This document shows positions 56,584-64,000 of a DNA stretch of 64,000 nt, in pieces. Location: NCBI RefSeq assembly GCF_003115845.1, contig NZ_KZ819022.1, forward strand, positions 372,001 through 436,000, written 5' to 3'. Every line of letters begins with the position of its first letter. Position 1 is the stretch's first letter. The DNA is from Brenneria roseae subsp. roseae (GTDB lineage Bacteria; Pseudomonadota; Gammaproteobacteria; Enterobacterales; Enterobacteriaceae). The translations under genes were made by a program, and so were the position numbers. A model generated the notes under the pieces. It saw only the letters and a list, made by a program, of their open reading frames with translations. It was not told the DNA's origin and searched no databases.

Positions 56584-57615
56584 ATGAGCAATACGCAGTC
56601 CCTGCCGATACTCGATCTATCGCTGCTTGACGGAAACATTGAACAGCGGGCGCGATTTTTATCAACCCTGAATCACGCTGCCCGGGACGTTGGTTTTTTC
56701 TATTTAACTCACCACGGTATTGATGCTGTTCTACAGCAGCGTCTTCAACAGCTATCGCGAGATTTCTTTGCCTTACCGGCAGAAGAAAAACAGCGTGTCG
56801 CCATGATTCATTCCCCCCATTTTCGCGGCTATAACCGGGCCGGTTCCGAACTGACCCTGAGTCAGCCTGACTGGCGTGAACAGTTTGATATCGGCGCGGA
56901 GCGGCCTGCGTTGACGCTGTCGGAAACCGATCCGCGCTGGCGGCGGTTGCAGGGACCAAACCTGTGGCCGACGGCGTTGCCTGAATTGAAAACCGTTCTT
57001 TTGCAGTGGCAGCAGGAAATGACACGTATGTCGTTGCGTCTGCTGAGAGCCTTCGCGGAAGCGCTGGAACTGCCGATTACCGCGTTTGATGCGCTGTATG
57101 GCAACAAACCCAACGAGCATATCAAGCTGATTCGTTATCCCGGTCAGCCCGCAGACGGCAAGCGGCAAGGCGTCGGGGCGCACAAGGATTCCGGCTTTTT
57201 AAGCTTTCTGTTACAGGATGATCGGCCGGGATTGCAGGTGGAAGTCGAACCGGGCCGCTGGATTGATGCTCTGCCGCTGGCGGGCTCGTTTGTCGTCAAT
57301 ATCGGTGAATTGCTGGAGTTGGCGACCAATGGATATTTGCGGGCAACGGTGCACCGTGTGGTGTCGCCACCGGTGGGGCAGACGCGTTTATCCATCGCAT
57401 TCTTTTTAGGCGCGCAACTGGACGCGGTGGTGCCGGTATACCAACTTCCTGATCATCTTGCCGCCCAGGCGCTGGGGCCTGCCAGCGATCCGCTCAACCC
57501 GCTGCTGCGTGATGTGGGCTGGAATTATCTCAAGGGAAGGCTGCGTTCCCATCCCGATGTGGCAGCGCGTTATTACGACGATGTGTTACCAACCAAAACA
57601 GCGATGACTATCTGA
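56584..57615 (+). CDS. 2-oxoglutarate/Fe(II)-dependent oxygenase, isopenicillin N synthase-like
   Basis: 343 residues. The iron facial triad is His200, Asp202 (GAHKDSG) and His257 (ATVHRVV); Arg268 and Ser270 (TRLSIAFF) fit the 2-oxoglutarate carboxylate site. The N-terminal DVGFFYLTHHGID block is typical of the DIOX_N domain. The reaction is unknown. It starts the operon, and metQ begins 18 bases after its stop, so the substrate may be what the MetQNI-like transporter imports. ATG 56584 lies behind GGAGTCAGCC. Confidence 0.87.
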   Translation: MSNTQSLPILDLSLLDGNIEQRARFLSTLNHAARDVGFFYLTHHGIDAVLQQRLQQLSRDFFALPAEEKQRVAMIHSPHFRGYNRAGSELTLSQPDWREQFDIGAERPALTLSETDPRWRRLQGPNLWPTALPELKTVLLQWQQEMTRMSLRLLRAFAEALELPITAFDALYGNKPNEHIKLIRYPGQPADGKRQGVGAHKDSGFLSFLLQDDRPGLQVEVEPGRWIDALPLAGSFVVNIGELLELATNGYLRATVHRVVSPPVGQTRLSIAFFLGAQLDAVVPVYQLPDHLAAQALGPASDPLNPLLRDVGWNYLKGRLRSHPDVAARYYDDVLPTKTAMTI

Positions 57616-57632
57616 AAAAAGGAAATAATAAT

Positions 57633-58463
57633 ATGGAAAAGCGTGGCATTTTCTCACTGGCGGGCGTGGCGTTTTCCGTTGGCATGGCATTGTTTGCGGG
57701 CAGCGTGTTCCCGGTTCAGGCGGCGGAGGCCCTGCGCGTTGCGGCTGACCCCGTACCGCATGCAGAAATTCTGGCGCAGGTGAAAAAAATCGATCCGTCA
57801 CTGGATTTGAAGGTGGTGGAATTGACCAGCGGCGTCAACGCCAATGAGCTGCTGGCACATGGGGATGTGGACGCGAACTATTTCCAGCATGTGCCGTACT
57901 TGCGCGATCAGGAAAAGGCGCTGGGTAAAGAATTTGTCGTTGCCGCTACGGTACATATTGAACCATTAGGGATCTATTCAAAAAAATACAACGCATTGAG
58001 CGAGGTAAAAAATAACGCCACGGTGGCGGTGCCGAATAACGTCACCAACCTCAGCCGCGCGCTGTATCTGCTGCAAAAAGAGGGGCTGATTAAGCTGAAG
58101 AACGGTTATGACGATCCATCGAAAGATCAGGCAACGCCAAAGGATATTGCGGAGAACCCGAAAAACCTGAAGATCAGGGAAATCGAATCCCCCCAGATTC
58201 CCCGTTCGCTGGATGATGTCGATTTGGCGGTGATTAACGGCAACTATGCGCTGGAAGCCGGACTGGTGCCCGCCAGAGATGCGCTGGGGCTGGAAAGCGC
58301 CACTCATAATCCTTACGCCAATATTCTGGTCACTACGCCAGCGTTGAAAGACGATCCGCGCATCAAACAGCTGGCTAAGGATTTGGAATCAAAGTCTATC
58401 GCTGATTTCATCGACGAAAGCTATAAAGGCTCGGTTATTCCGGTTGCCGGGAAGTCATCGTAG
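57633..58463 (+). CDS. metQ: MetQ-like ABC transporter substrate-binding protein
   Basis: 276 residues, NlpA/MetQ family. The signal peptide ends near PVQAAEA and has no lipobox cysteine, unlike the E. coli MetQ lipoprotein, so it should be free in the periplasm. Family blocks: ANYFQHVPYLRDQEKALGK, TVAVPNNVTNLSRALYLLQK, ENPKNLKIREIESPQIPRSL and VDLAVINGNYALEAGL. Methionine is the family ligand; another sulfur compound is possible given the upstream oxygenase. Confidence 0.88.
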   Translation: MEKRGIFSLAGVAFSVGMALFAGSVFPVQAAEALRVAADPVPHAEILAQVKKIDPSLDLKVVELTSGVNANELLAHGDVDANYFQHVPYLRDQEKALGKEFVVAATVHIEPLGIYSKKYNALSEVKNNATVAVPNNVTNLSRALYLLQKEGLIKLKNGYDDPSKDQATPKDIAENPKNLKIREIESPQIPRSLDDVDLAVINGNYALEAGLVPARDALGLESATHNPYANILVTTPALKDDPRIKQLAKDLESKSIADFIDESYKGSVIPVAGKSS

Positions 58464-58465
58464 TA

Positions 58466-58496
58466 ATCAACCATAGTGATCAACCATAGTCATCAA
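58466..58496 (+). repeat. 13-bp tandem repeat between metQ and metN
   Basis: ATCAACCATAGTG, ATCAACCATAGTC and a partial ATCAA follow head to tail, 2.4 copies in the metQ-metN gap. Confidence 0.8.
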
Positions 58497-58512
58497 TTGC
58501 GGGGCGGCACGC

Positions 58513-59304
58513 ATGATAGCCATTGAACGATTGGGGAAACGTTATCCGGATAATCCCCGGCCCGCGCTGGAAAATGTCTCGCTGACCATTCCGGATGGTT
58601 CGGTATATGGCATTCTGGGGCGCAGCGGTGCAGGGAAAAGCACCTTGATTCGCTGTCTTAATTTGCTGGAACGGCCCACATCGGGCCGTATTCTGATGGA
58701 TGGGCGGGATATCACTACGCTGACGCGGCAGGAATTGCGTCAGCACCGGCAGCGAACCGGCATGATTTTCCAGCATTTCAATTTACTCCATGCGCGTAAT
58801 GTACAGGATAACGTTGCCGTTCCTCTGGAAATTGCCGGACTGAATAAACGCGAGCGGGCGATCAGAGTGGCGGAATTGCTGGAGTTGGTGGGGCTGAGTG
58901 ATAAAGCGCGCGCTTTTCCCTCCCAGCTTTCCGGCGGGCAGAAACAGCGTGTCGGGATTGCCCGTGCGTTGGCCGTGCGGCCCGATTATCTATTGTGTGA
59001 TGAGGCCACCAGCGCGCTGGATCCTGAAACCACGGAGTCGGTTCTGGCGTTGCTGGGTGATATCAACCGTCAACTGGGTCTGACTATCGTACTGATCACT
59101 CATGAATTGGCGGTGGTAAAGGCGATTTGTGATAACGCGGCCTTGCTGGAACAAGGACAGGTTGTGGAAAGCGGCCCGCTGAGCCGTTTACTGGCGGATC
59201 CTGCGTCACGCCTGCGTAAGGCGCTGTTGCCGGATTATGACGCAGAAGCGGCCTTTTTACGACGTCACGGCATTGAGGATGTTCATTTATGCAAAGTCGC
59301 CTGA
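58513..59304 (+). CDS. metN: MetN-like ABC transporter ATPase lacking the NIL domain
   Basis: 263 residues against 343 in E. coli MetN. Walker [10 protein letters not shown], signature [15 protein letters not shown] and Walker [12 protein letters not shown] are intact. The protein stops after the ATPase domain ([14 protein letters not shown]). The C-terminal NIL domain, which binds methionine and inhibits transport in E. coli MetN, is absent. metI starts 16 bases before the stop, so this looks like the natural end and not a truncation. Confidence 0.9.
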   Translation: MIAIERLGKRYPDNPRPALENVSLTIPDGSVYGILGRSGAGKSTLIRCLNLLERPTSGRILMDGRDITTLTRQELRQHRQRTGMIFQHFNLLHARNVQDNVAVPLEIAGLNKRERAIRVAELLELVGLSDKARAFPSQLSGGQKQRVGIARALAVRPDYLLCDEATSALDPETTESVLALLGDINRQLGLTIVLITHELAVVKAICDNAALLEQGQVVESGPLSRLLADPASRLRKALLPDYDAEAAFLRRHGIEDVHLCKVA

Positions 59305-59960
59305 GCTGGGAGGATTTCTGGCCGCTGATGCTGAATGCCACGCTGGAAACGCTTTATATGGTGGCGCTGGCGGCGCTGTTTACCGTGGCGATCGGTTTGC
59401 CGCTCGGCGTGCTGTTGTTTATTAGTCGCAAGGAGGGCGTATTACCCTTACCGCGCCTTAATCTGGCGCTGGGCAGCATTATCAATGTCGGCCGCTCGCT
59501 GCCTTTTGTGGTGCTGCTGATCGCCATGATCCCGTTTACTCGCCTGATTGTAGGCACGACGTTGGGCAGCACCGCCGCGGTGGTGCCCATTACCGTCGGG
59601 GCATTTCCCTTTTTTGCCCGCGTGGTGGAAAACGCGCTGGATGAGGTCGATCGCGGCAGGATCGAAGCCATTCTCTCAATGGGGGGAACGGTCTGGCATG
59701 TCATCAGCAAGGTGCTCTTGCCGGAAGCGCTGCCAGCCATTCTGGCGGGGATTACGCTTACCGTGGTGATGCTGATCGGCTTTTCTTCCATGGCCGGGGT
59801 GATCGGCGGAGGCGGGCTGGGCGATTTGGCGATTCGTTATGGCTATCAGCGATTTAACGATCGGGTGATGGCCGGAACCGTGGTGATTCTGGTGTTGCTG
59901 GTACAGGCGGTACAATCGGTCGGCGACCGTATTATCCGTTCGCTGGCGCATCGCCGTTAG
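59289..59960 (+). CDS. metI: MetI-like ABC transporter permease
   Basis: 223 residues (217 in E. coli) with five or six membrane helices. [40 protein letters not shown] and the ATPase-docking [22 protein letters not shown] loop match MetI. ATG 59289 overlaps metN. It is the last gene of the oxygenase-metQNI operon. Confidence 0.92.
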   Translation: MQSRLSWEDFWPLMLNATLETLYMVALAALFTVAIGLPLGVLLFISRKEGVLPLPRLNLALGSIINVGRSLPFVVLLIAMIPFTRLIVGTTLGSTAAVVPITVGAFPFFARVVENALDEVDRGRIEAILSMGGTVWHVISKVLLPEALPAILAGITLTVVMLIGFSSMAGVIGGGGLGDLAIRYGYQRFNDRVMAGTVVILVLLVQAVQSVGDRIIRSLAHRR

Positions 59961-60002
59961 CGCAAGGCGGGCCGGCGCCCGCCACCTTTCTGGTTTGAGC
60001 GC

Positions 60003-61184
60003 TTACTGATCGACGACCGAACCATCCACATGAAGCCGCGTTTTGAGACCCCGGCGGCGATAGGGAAAACGTGCTTCCAGATCGTCCGCCAGTTCAATGC
60101 CAATGCCTGACCGGGTCGGAATTTCCATGAATCCGTCCACGCATTTGAAGGTATTCTTCACCACGTCTTTTTTCCTTACGCCGTTCTCGACGCCCGTTGC
60201 GCCAAATTTTTCCGACAGCGCAGGCTGGTCGTCGCCGGGGTACTCCAACAGGGCGAAATTCGGGATGCTGACGGCAATTTGCAGGCAGGCCGCAGTGGAG
60301 ACCGGGCTGAGCGGATTATGGGGAACCACCATCAAATCGTGCGCTTCCGCCAGCGCGGCAACCTTCTTCGCGCCGGTAATGCCGCCGCACATGCAAACAT
60401 CAGGACGTACATAGGCGACTGCATTGCGCTTAATCAGCATGGCGAATTCCTGCGGATTATTCAGCCGTTCGCCGGTCGCGATAGGAATATTGATCTTGTC
60501 CGCCACCTCCGCCATGGAATCGAAATTGTCCGCCCCGATCGGATCCTCGATAAAGTACGGATAAAACGGCTCGATGCCGCGGGCAAACACGATCGCATCG
60601 GCCGGTTTCAGGCGCCGGTGTACCTCAATACACAGATCAACGTCGTTGCCCACCGCTTCCCGGTACAGGCCGATGCGCTCAATGGCTTCGCCGATCTCTT
60701 TGGCGTGGGTGGTGAAATAGGGGGTATCACGCGATTCGTCCAGAAAAGGCGTGAGGTGACCGATAGCGGTAAAACCATCGGCTTTCGCCTTTTTCAGATT
60801 GGCGATGGTTTCTTCAGCCGTTCTCCCGCCCGCATGGGCGTATACGCGGGCTTTATCGCGGCAGCGGCCGCCCAGCAGGTTATAAACCGGCGTATCGTAA
60901 TATTTGCCAGCGATATCCCACAGTGCGATATCAATGGCGCTGATGGCGCCCATAATGGCCGAACCGCGAAAGTGCCAGCAGCGGTACATATACTGCCAGT
61001 GGTGCTCGATGCGTAAGGGATCCTGACCGATCAGATAGGTGCGCAATGCCTCGACCGCGCCTTTGGAGGCATCCAGAAATCCCCAGGCGCCGGACTCGCC
61101 AATCCCCGTCAGCCCCTCGTCGGTCGTGATCTCTACAAACATGTAGCGGTTAGCTAAAATTGTGCGCACATCCGTAATTTTCAT
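60003..61184 (-). CDS. Enolase-superfamily sugar-acid dehydratase
   Basis: 393 residues, mandelate racemase/muconate lactonising enzyme type. N-terminal capping domain (GLTGIGESGAWGFLDAS) and a barrel with metal ligands in DLCIEVHRRLKP, FIEDPIG and IATGERLNN. The catalytic His lies in VVPHNPLSPV; LEYPGDDQPA follows. The His near the first ligand (VHRRLKP) and the spacing resemble D-galactonate and D-mannonate dehydratases. No sugar transporter, kinase or aldolase gene is beside it, so the exact acid is unknown. It is a single gene downstream of pqiC. Confidence 0.83.
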   Translation of the reverse strand: MKITDVRTILANRYMFVEITTDEGLTGIGESGAWGFLDASKGAVEALRTYLIGQDPLRIEHHWQYMYRCWHFRGSAIMGAISAIDIALWDIAGKYYDTPVYNLLGGRCRDKARVYAHAGGRTAEETIANLKKAKADGFTAIGHLTPFLDESRDTPYFTTHAKEIGEAIERIGLYREAVGNDVDLCIEVHRRLKPADAIVFARGIEPFYPYFIEDPIGADNFDSMAEVADKINIPIATGERLNNPQEFAMLIKRNAVAYVRPDVCMCGGITGAKKVAALAEAHDLMVVPHNPLSPVSTAACLQIAVSIPNFALLEYPGDDQPALSEKFGATGVENGVRKKDVVKNTFKCVDGFMEIPTRSGIGIELADDLEARFPYRRRGLKTRLHVDGSVVDQ

Positions 61185-61279
61185 CGATTATTGCCTTTCA
61201 ATTCGTTTGTCAGGCATGGAGTCTAATCATAGGGCGTTGCCCGTTGTCAATGGCGAAACCGCGCCCGTAATCTGTTTGT

Positions 61280-61888
61280 TTATGGATGACAACGTTCCTT
61301 GCCATCGCCTGCCCACTGGCGCGCTGTTGATGCAATCCGGGTCGCCAGTCGGGCGATGACCTGCTGCTGGGCGAGGAACATATCGGTATATCCTCCCGGG
61401 GCATTTTCGGTGAACTGGCTGCTGCATACCAGCCGCTTGCGTTTTTCGCCATTCACCAGGCTCAGGCTCCAGTCTGCTTCAAATTTGACAAACTGACCGG
61501 GCCAGGTATCAAAACGCCGGACCTGAACCAGAATTCTGATTACCGGTATTTCTTCCGTTCGCGCCAGTCCGGAGACATCCTGAGTATCCAGCCGTTTAAC
61601 CAGTTCTGTGGATAATGACGTTTGGATCTCATCGCCCAGCGGACTTAACCAGCGTTCATTCTCCAGCACAATGGCGTCGTTTTTACCCTGACGTACCACC
61701 ATCTGCGGCATGTCGAGCTGTGCGGGGACACCGACAGGCAACACGGCGATGAAAAAAGGCGCGGGCTGTATCGCTTTCACTTCCTCAGAGGAAGGGGCGA
61801 CCAGCGTATGGTAACGGACTGACGGCGAGGAGCAGGCCGCCAGCGAGATCATCAGCGTAAAGAAGCAGAGTCGTGGGATCGCGATCAT
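61280..61888 (-). CDS. pqiC: Outer membrane-associated lipoprotein PqiC
   Basis: 202 residues, ABC-type transport auxiliary lipoprotein family (E. coli YmbA/PqiC). Lipobox LAAC is at the N-terminus; SVRYHTLVAP, IAVLPVGVPAQLDMPQMVVR and NERWLSPLGDEIQTSLS are family blocks. PqiC forms the outer membrane end of the PqiB needle that moves lipid across the envelope. It overlaps the pqiB stop by 4 bases (ATGA). Confidence 0.9.
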   Translation of the reverse strand: MIAIPRLCFFTLMISLAACSSPSVRYHTLVAPSSEEVKAIQPAPFFIAVLPVGVPAQLDMPQMVVRQGKNDAIVLENERWLSPLGDEIQTSLSTELVKRLDTQDVSGLARTEEIPVIRILVQVRRFDTWPGQFVKFEADWSLSLVNGEKRKRLVCSSQFTENAPGGYTDMFLAQQQVIARLATRIASTARQWAGDGKERCHP

Positions 61889-63537
61889 TTGTTCGAACCT
61901 TTCTTGGGCGGAATAGCGGTTGCGGCGTCGGGCAGATCGGGATCGTCAGAACGGCCTTGTAACAGTGATTCAGGACGCCGATCGAGCTGGTCGGTCAGAT
62001 TGCGTATTGCCCGCAAGGTACGCTGGACTTCCTGTAAAGATTGCATCACGCCGATCAGAAAAGGAGAGTCGTCGGCAAGCAGACTCTGTGCGCTGAGGGT
62101 TGTCAGCCTCATTTGCTTTAGTAGCTGATTTGCTTCGGGTAATGTCTGGCCATTGACCTGATTGAGCGTTTTATTCACCCCTGACAGCGTGGTATTCAGG
62201 TTATGCGCAATGGATTCCAGCGGCATTCTATCGACTTTGCCGATAATGTTTGCCATCTGTTCCTGTAGCCGGTCAAAGCCACCATTGAATGTCGGCAGCA
62301 TGAGTGGACGGGCATTCATGTCAAACGGGACTTTCGCCGCATCGGGAACAAAATCGAGGGAAATATAAAGCTGTCCGGTCAGCAGATTACTGGCGGTGAC
62401 CTGAGCGCGCAGGCCGTGATCAACCAAATCACGGGTAAATTCGGCCGTCTCGTCTTCCAGCGTTTTTCTCCGTTTTGGCAGTTTCTCCAATACGCCGCCG
62501 AGCCGGTTGGGGTAGACCTCGATGCTTACCACCGTTGGGAACCGATAGCCTGTGGCGCTGTAATCCAGCTCGACGGCAACGACCCGACCAATTTTTATGC
62601 TGGAAAACTCAACGGGGGCGCCAATCTCAAGACCATGCAGCGAGCGTTCAAAACGCAGTTTGAATGTGATTGCCGGACCGTCCGGCGGCGCCATCGCAGA
62701 TTCCTGATCTTTGGCCAGCACATACTCTGTTTTCGACGGGGTTTGGCGTGCTTTCTGGCTATTTTCAGGTGTGTAAAAGGCGATGCCTCCCGCCATGATA
62801 GCCGCGACGGTTTGTGTTCTAAGCCGGAAACCGTTGGCGCCGACGGACAGGTCCATCCCACTGACATTCCAGAAACGGGTATCTGGCGTGACAAACCGAT
62901 CATAGGGCGTATCAATGAATACCTGTAGATTGATACCTTTACCATCATCCCTTAGCTGGTATGACGCAATGCGGCCGACCTGAACGCGGCGGTAATAGAC
63001 CGGTGAACCAATATCCAGCGATCCTAAATCGTCGGCCTGCACGACGAAACGGGAACCCGGCATACCGTTAATAATCGCGGGAGGGGACTCCAGCCCGGTG
63101 AATCGTCGGCTTGTCTGAGGCGAATCTCCTTTGTCTGCGCCAATGTAGGCGCCGGAGAGCAGGGTATCAATGCCGGTTACCCCTTCAATGCCCACTCGCG
63201 GGCGGACTACCCAGAAACGCGAGTTGGCGCGCGCCAGATTTTCTGCGCTGTTGTTGAGTTGTACGGTGGCAAGAACCTGCTCGCTGTCATCGCTTAAGGT
63301 AATGTTCTTAACGATCCCTACCGTTACGTCTTTATATTTGACCGCCGTTTTGCCCGCTTCAAGACCGGTGGCGGTCTGAAAGGAGATGATGATTTCCGGA
63401 CCGGATGAGAACCAGGTATGTATCAACATGGACGCACCGGTCAGCAGTGCAATGCAGGGAACAAGCCAGATCAGCGATACCTGCCAGCGGCGCCGGATAA
63501 TGGCGGGGGCGCCGGGCTGTGGGGATTCGTGGGTCAT
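61885..63537 (-). CDS. pqiB: MCE-domain envelope protein PqiB
   Basis: 550 residues. One N-terminal membrane helix (VSLIWLVPCIALLTGASMLI) and three MCE domains (about 45-140, 160-245 and 285-400: SGPEIIISFQTATGLEAGKT, GSPVYYRRVQVGRI, GAPVEFSSIKIGRV). A long helical C-terminal region forms the needle. The length fits E. coli PqiB (546), with considerable divergence. It is flanked by pqiA and pqiC with 4-base overlaps on each side. Confidence 0.92.
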   Translation of the reverse strand: MTHESPQPGAPAIIRRRWQVSLIWLVPCIALLTGASMLIHTWFSSGPEIIISFQTATGLEAGKTAVKYKDVTVGIVKNITLSDDSEQVLATVQLNNSAENLARANSRFWVVRPRVGIEGVTGIDTLLSGAYIGADKGDSPQTSRRFTGLESPPAIINGMPGSRFVVQADDLGSLDIGSPVYYRRVQVGRIASYQLRDDGKGINLQVFIDTPYDRFVTPDTRFWNVSGMDLSVGANGFRLRTQTVAAIMAGGIAFYTPENSQKARQTPSKTEYVLAKDQESAMAPPDGPAITFKLRFERSLHGLEIGAPVEFSSIKIGRVVAVELDYSATGYRFPTVVSIEVYPNRLGGVLEKLPKRRKTLEDETAEFTRDLVDHGLRAQVTASNLLTGQLYISLDFVPDAAKVPFDMNARPLMLPTFNGGFDRLQEQMANIIGKVDRMPLESIAHNLNTTLSGVNKTLNQVNGQTLPEANQLLKQMRLTTLSAQSLLADDSPFLIGVMQSLQEVQRTLRAIRNLTDQLDRRPESLLQGRSDDPDLPDAATAIPPKKGSNK

Positions 63538-64000
63538 TTCACATCACCTTCCCAGATAAGACGAGGGTCGTAATTTATGGCGGACAGCATGGTCAAAATC
63601 ACCACCAGACCGAAAAACAGGATGCCGCTGCGTGGTTCGGCTTCACTGAAGGACTGAAATCTGACCAGAGACGACACGGCAGCGATGACCACCACATCCA
63701 GCATGGACCAGTAGCCAATCCATTCCGTCATTCGGTAGAGCTTTGCCCGTTCGGGCATCGCCCAGGTCCGTTGCCGCCGGGAGGCGAGCAGCAGGAACGC
63801 GAGGATCAGGAATTTCAGACAAGGGATCACCACGCTGGCGGTAAAGATAAGCAGGGCAATACCATAAGAGCCGCCGCGCCAGAAATCGATGACGCCCGCC
63901 ATGATAGTGCTCTCGCTGCCATTGCCGAACATACTGGTATACATCACGGGCAGAACATTGGCCGGAATATAAAAGATCATGGCTGCGATCAGCAGCGCTC
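63534..64000 (-). CDS. pqiA: Inner membrane protein PqiA (partial)
   Basis: The last 154 codons are visible; the 5' end lies beyond the right edge, so the Met at 63980 is internal. The segment has membrane helices with IFYIPANVLPVMYTSMFG, the family motif AKLYRMTEWIGYWSMLDV and FFGLVVILTMLSAINYDPRL at the end. It works with PqiB and PqiC in envelope lipid transport. Confidence 0.9.
   Translation of the reverse strand, partial: ALLIAAMIFYIPANVLPVMYTSMFGNGSESTIMAGVIDFWRGGSYGIALLIFTASVVIPCLKFLILAFLLLASRRQRTWAMPERAKLYRMTEWIGYWSMLDVVVIAAVSSLVRFQSFSEAEPRSGILFFGLVVILTMLSAINYDPRLIWEGDVK

Noticed and set aside
58513-59304. A frameshift that truncates metN
   Set aside because: metI starts inside the end of the gene with its normal N-terminus, leaving no room for a lost NIL domain.

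Overview
The window looks like a chromosomal segment of an enterobacterium. TreC, YbiT, the HybOABC hydrogenase, FdoGHI and FdhE, YehS and the Hyp maturation proteins are all recognisably close to their Escherichia coli counterparts, but the gene order is different. The mix of a hydrogenase-2 locus, reverse transsulfuration genes and short dispersed intergenic repeats fits a plant-associated family such as Pectobacteriaceae; that placement is inference, not proof. I saw no rRNA or tRNA gene, CRISPR array, insertion sequence or replication origin.

Layout. 1-4416 holds housekeeping genes: a partial treC whose catalytic nucleophile reads as Gly, a GNAT acetyltransferase, a PhzF-family protein and ybiT. 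5230-17741 is a complete hydrogenase-2 locus (hybOABCDE, hypABCDE, hypF), preceded by a perfect FNR box. 17745-23633 is a haem locus: a TonB receptor and binding protein on the minus strand, with hutW, hutX and chuY divergent on the plus strand and Fur-box-like sites between them. A glutamine amidotransferase follows. 25277-30805 is fdoGHI-fdhE, with Cys instead of selenocysteine in FdoG. 30893-38524 is a drug-efflux block: an MFS pump and TetR regulator divergent from an RND tripartite pump, separated by a 34-bp perfect palindrome. 38532-43611 (minus) is a dmsABC operon with a TorD-like chaperone and a NapF-like ferredoxin, preceded by two FNR boxes. Just upstream of it lies a soluble FIST-domain chemoreceptor (43983-45932).

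46466-49323 includes yehS and an AT-rich LysR/PHP-phosphoesterase pair that looks acquired. 49396-50874 is a divergent ArsR regulator and Old Yellow Enzyme. 51011-53590 encodes cystathionine beta-synthase and a cystathionine gamma-lyase-like enzyme. A membrane chemoreceptor follows (53911-55806). 56584-59960 is an oxygenase plus MetQNI-like transporter operon whose ATPase lacks the regulatory C-terminal domain. The window ends with an enolase-superfamily dehydratase and a pqiABC operon cut by the right edge.

How the parts work together. Hydrogenase-2 and formate dehydrogenase would feed electrons from H2 and formate into the quinone pool, and DMSO reductase would remove them. All three are Tat-exported periplasm-facing complexes, and two carry FNR sites. 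The haem locus encodes anaerobic haem degradation (HutW/ChuY), which suits the same lifestyle. Five copies of one dispersed repeat family sit in the intergenic gaps, one of them between the FNR-type promoter and hybO.
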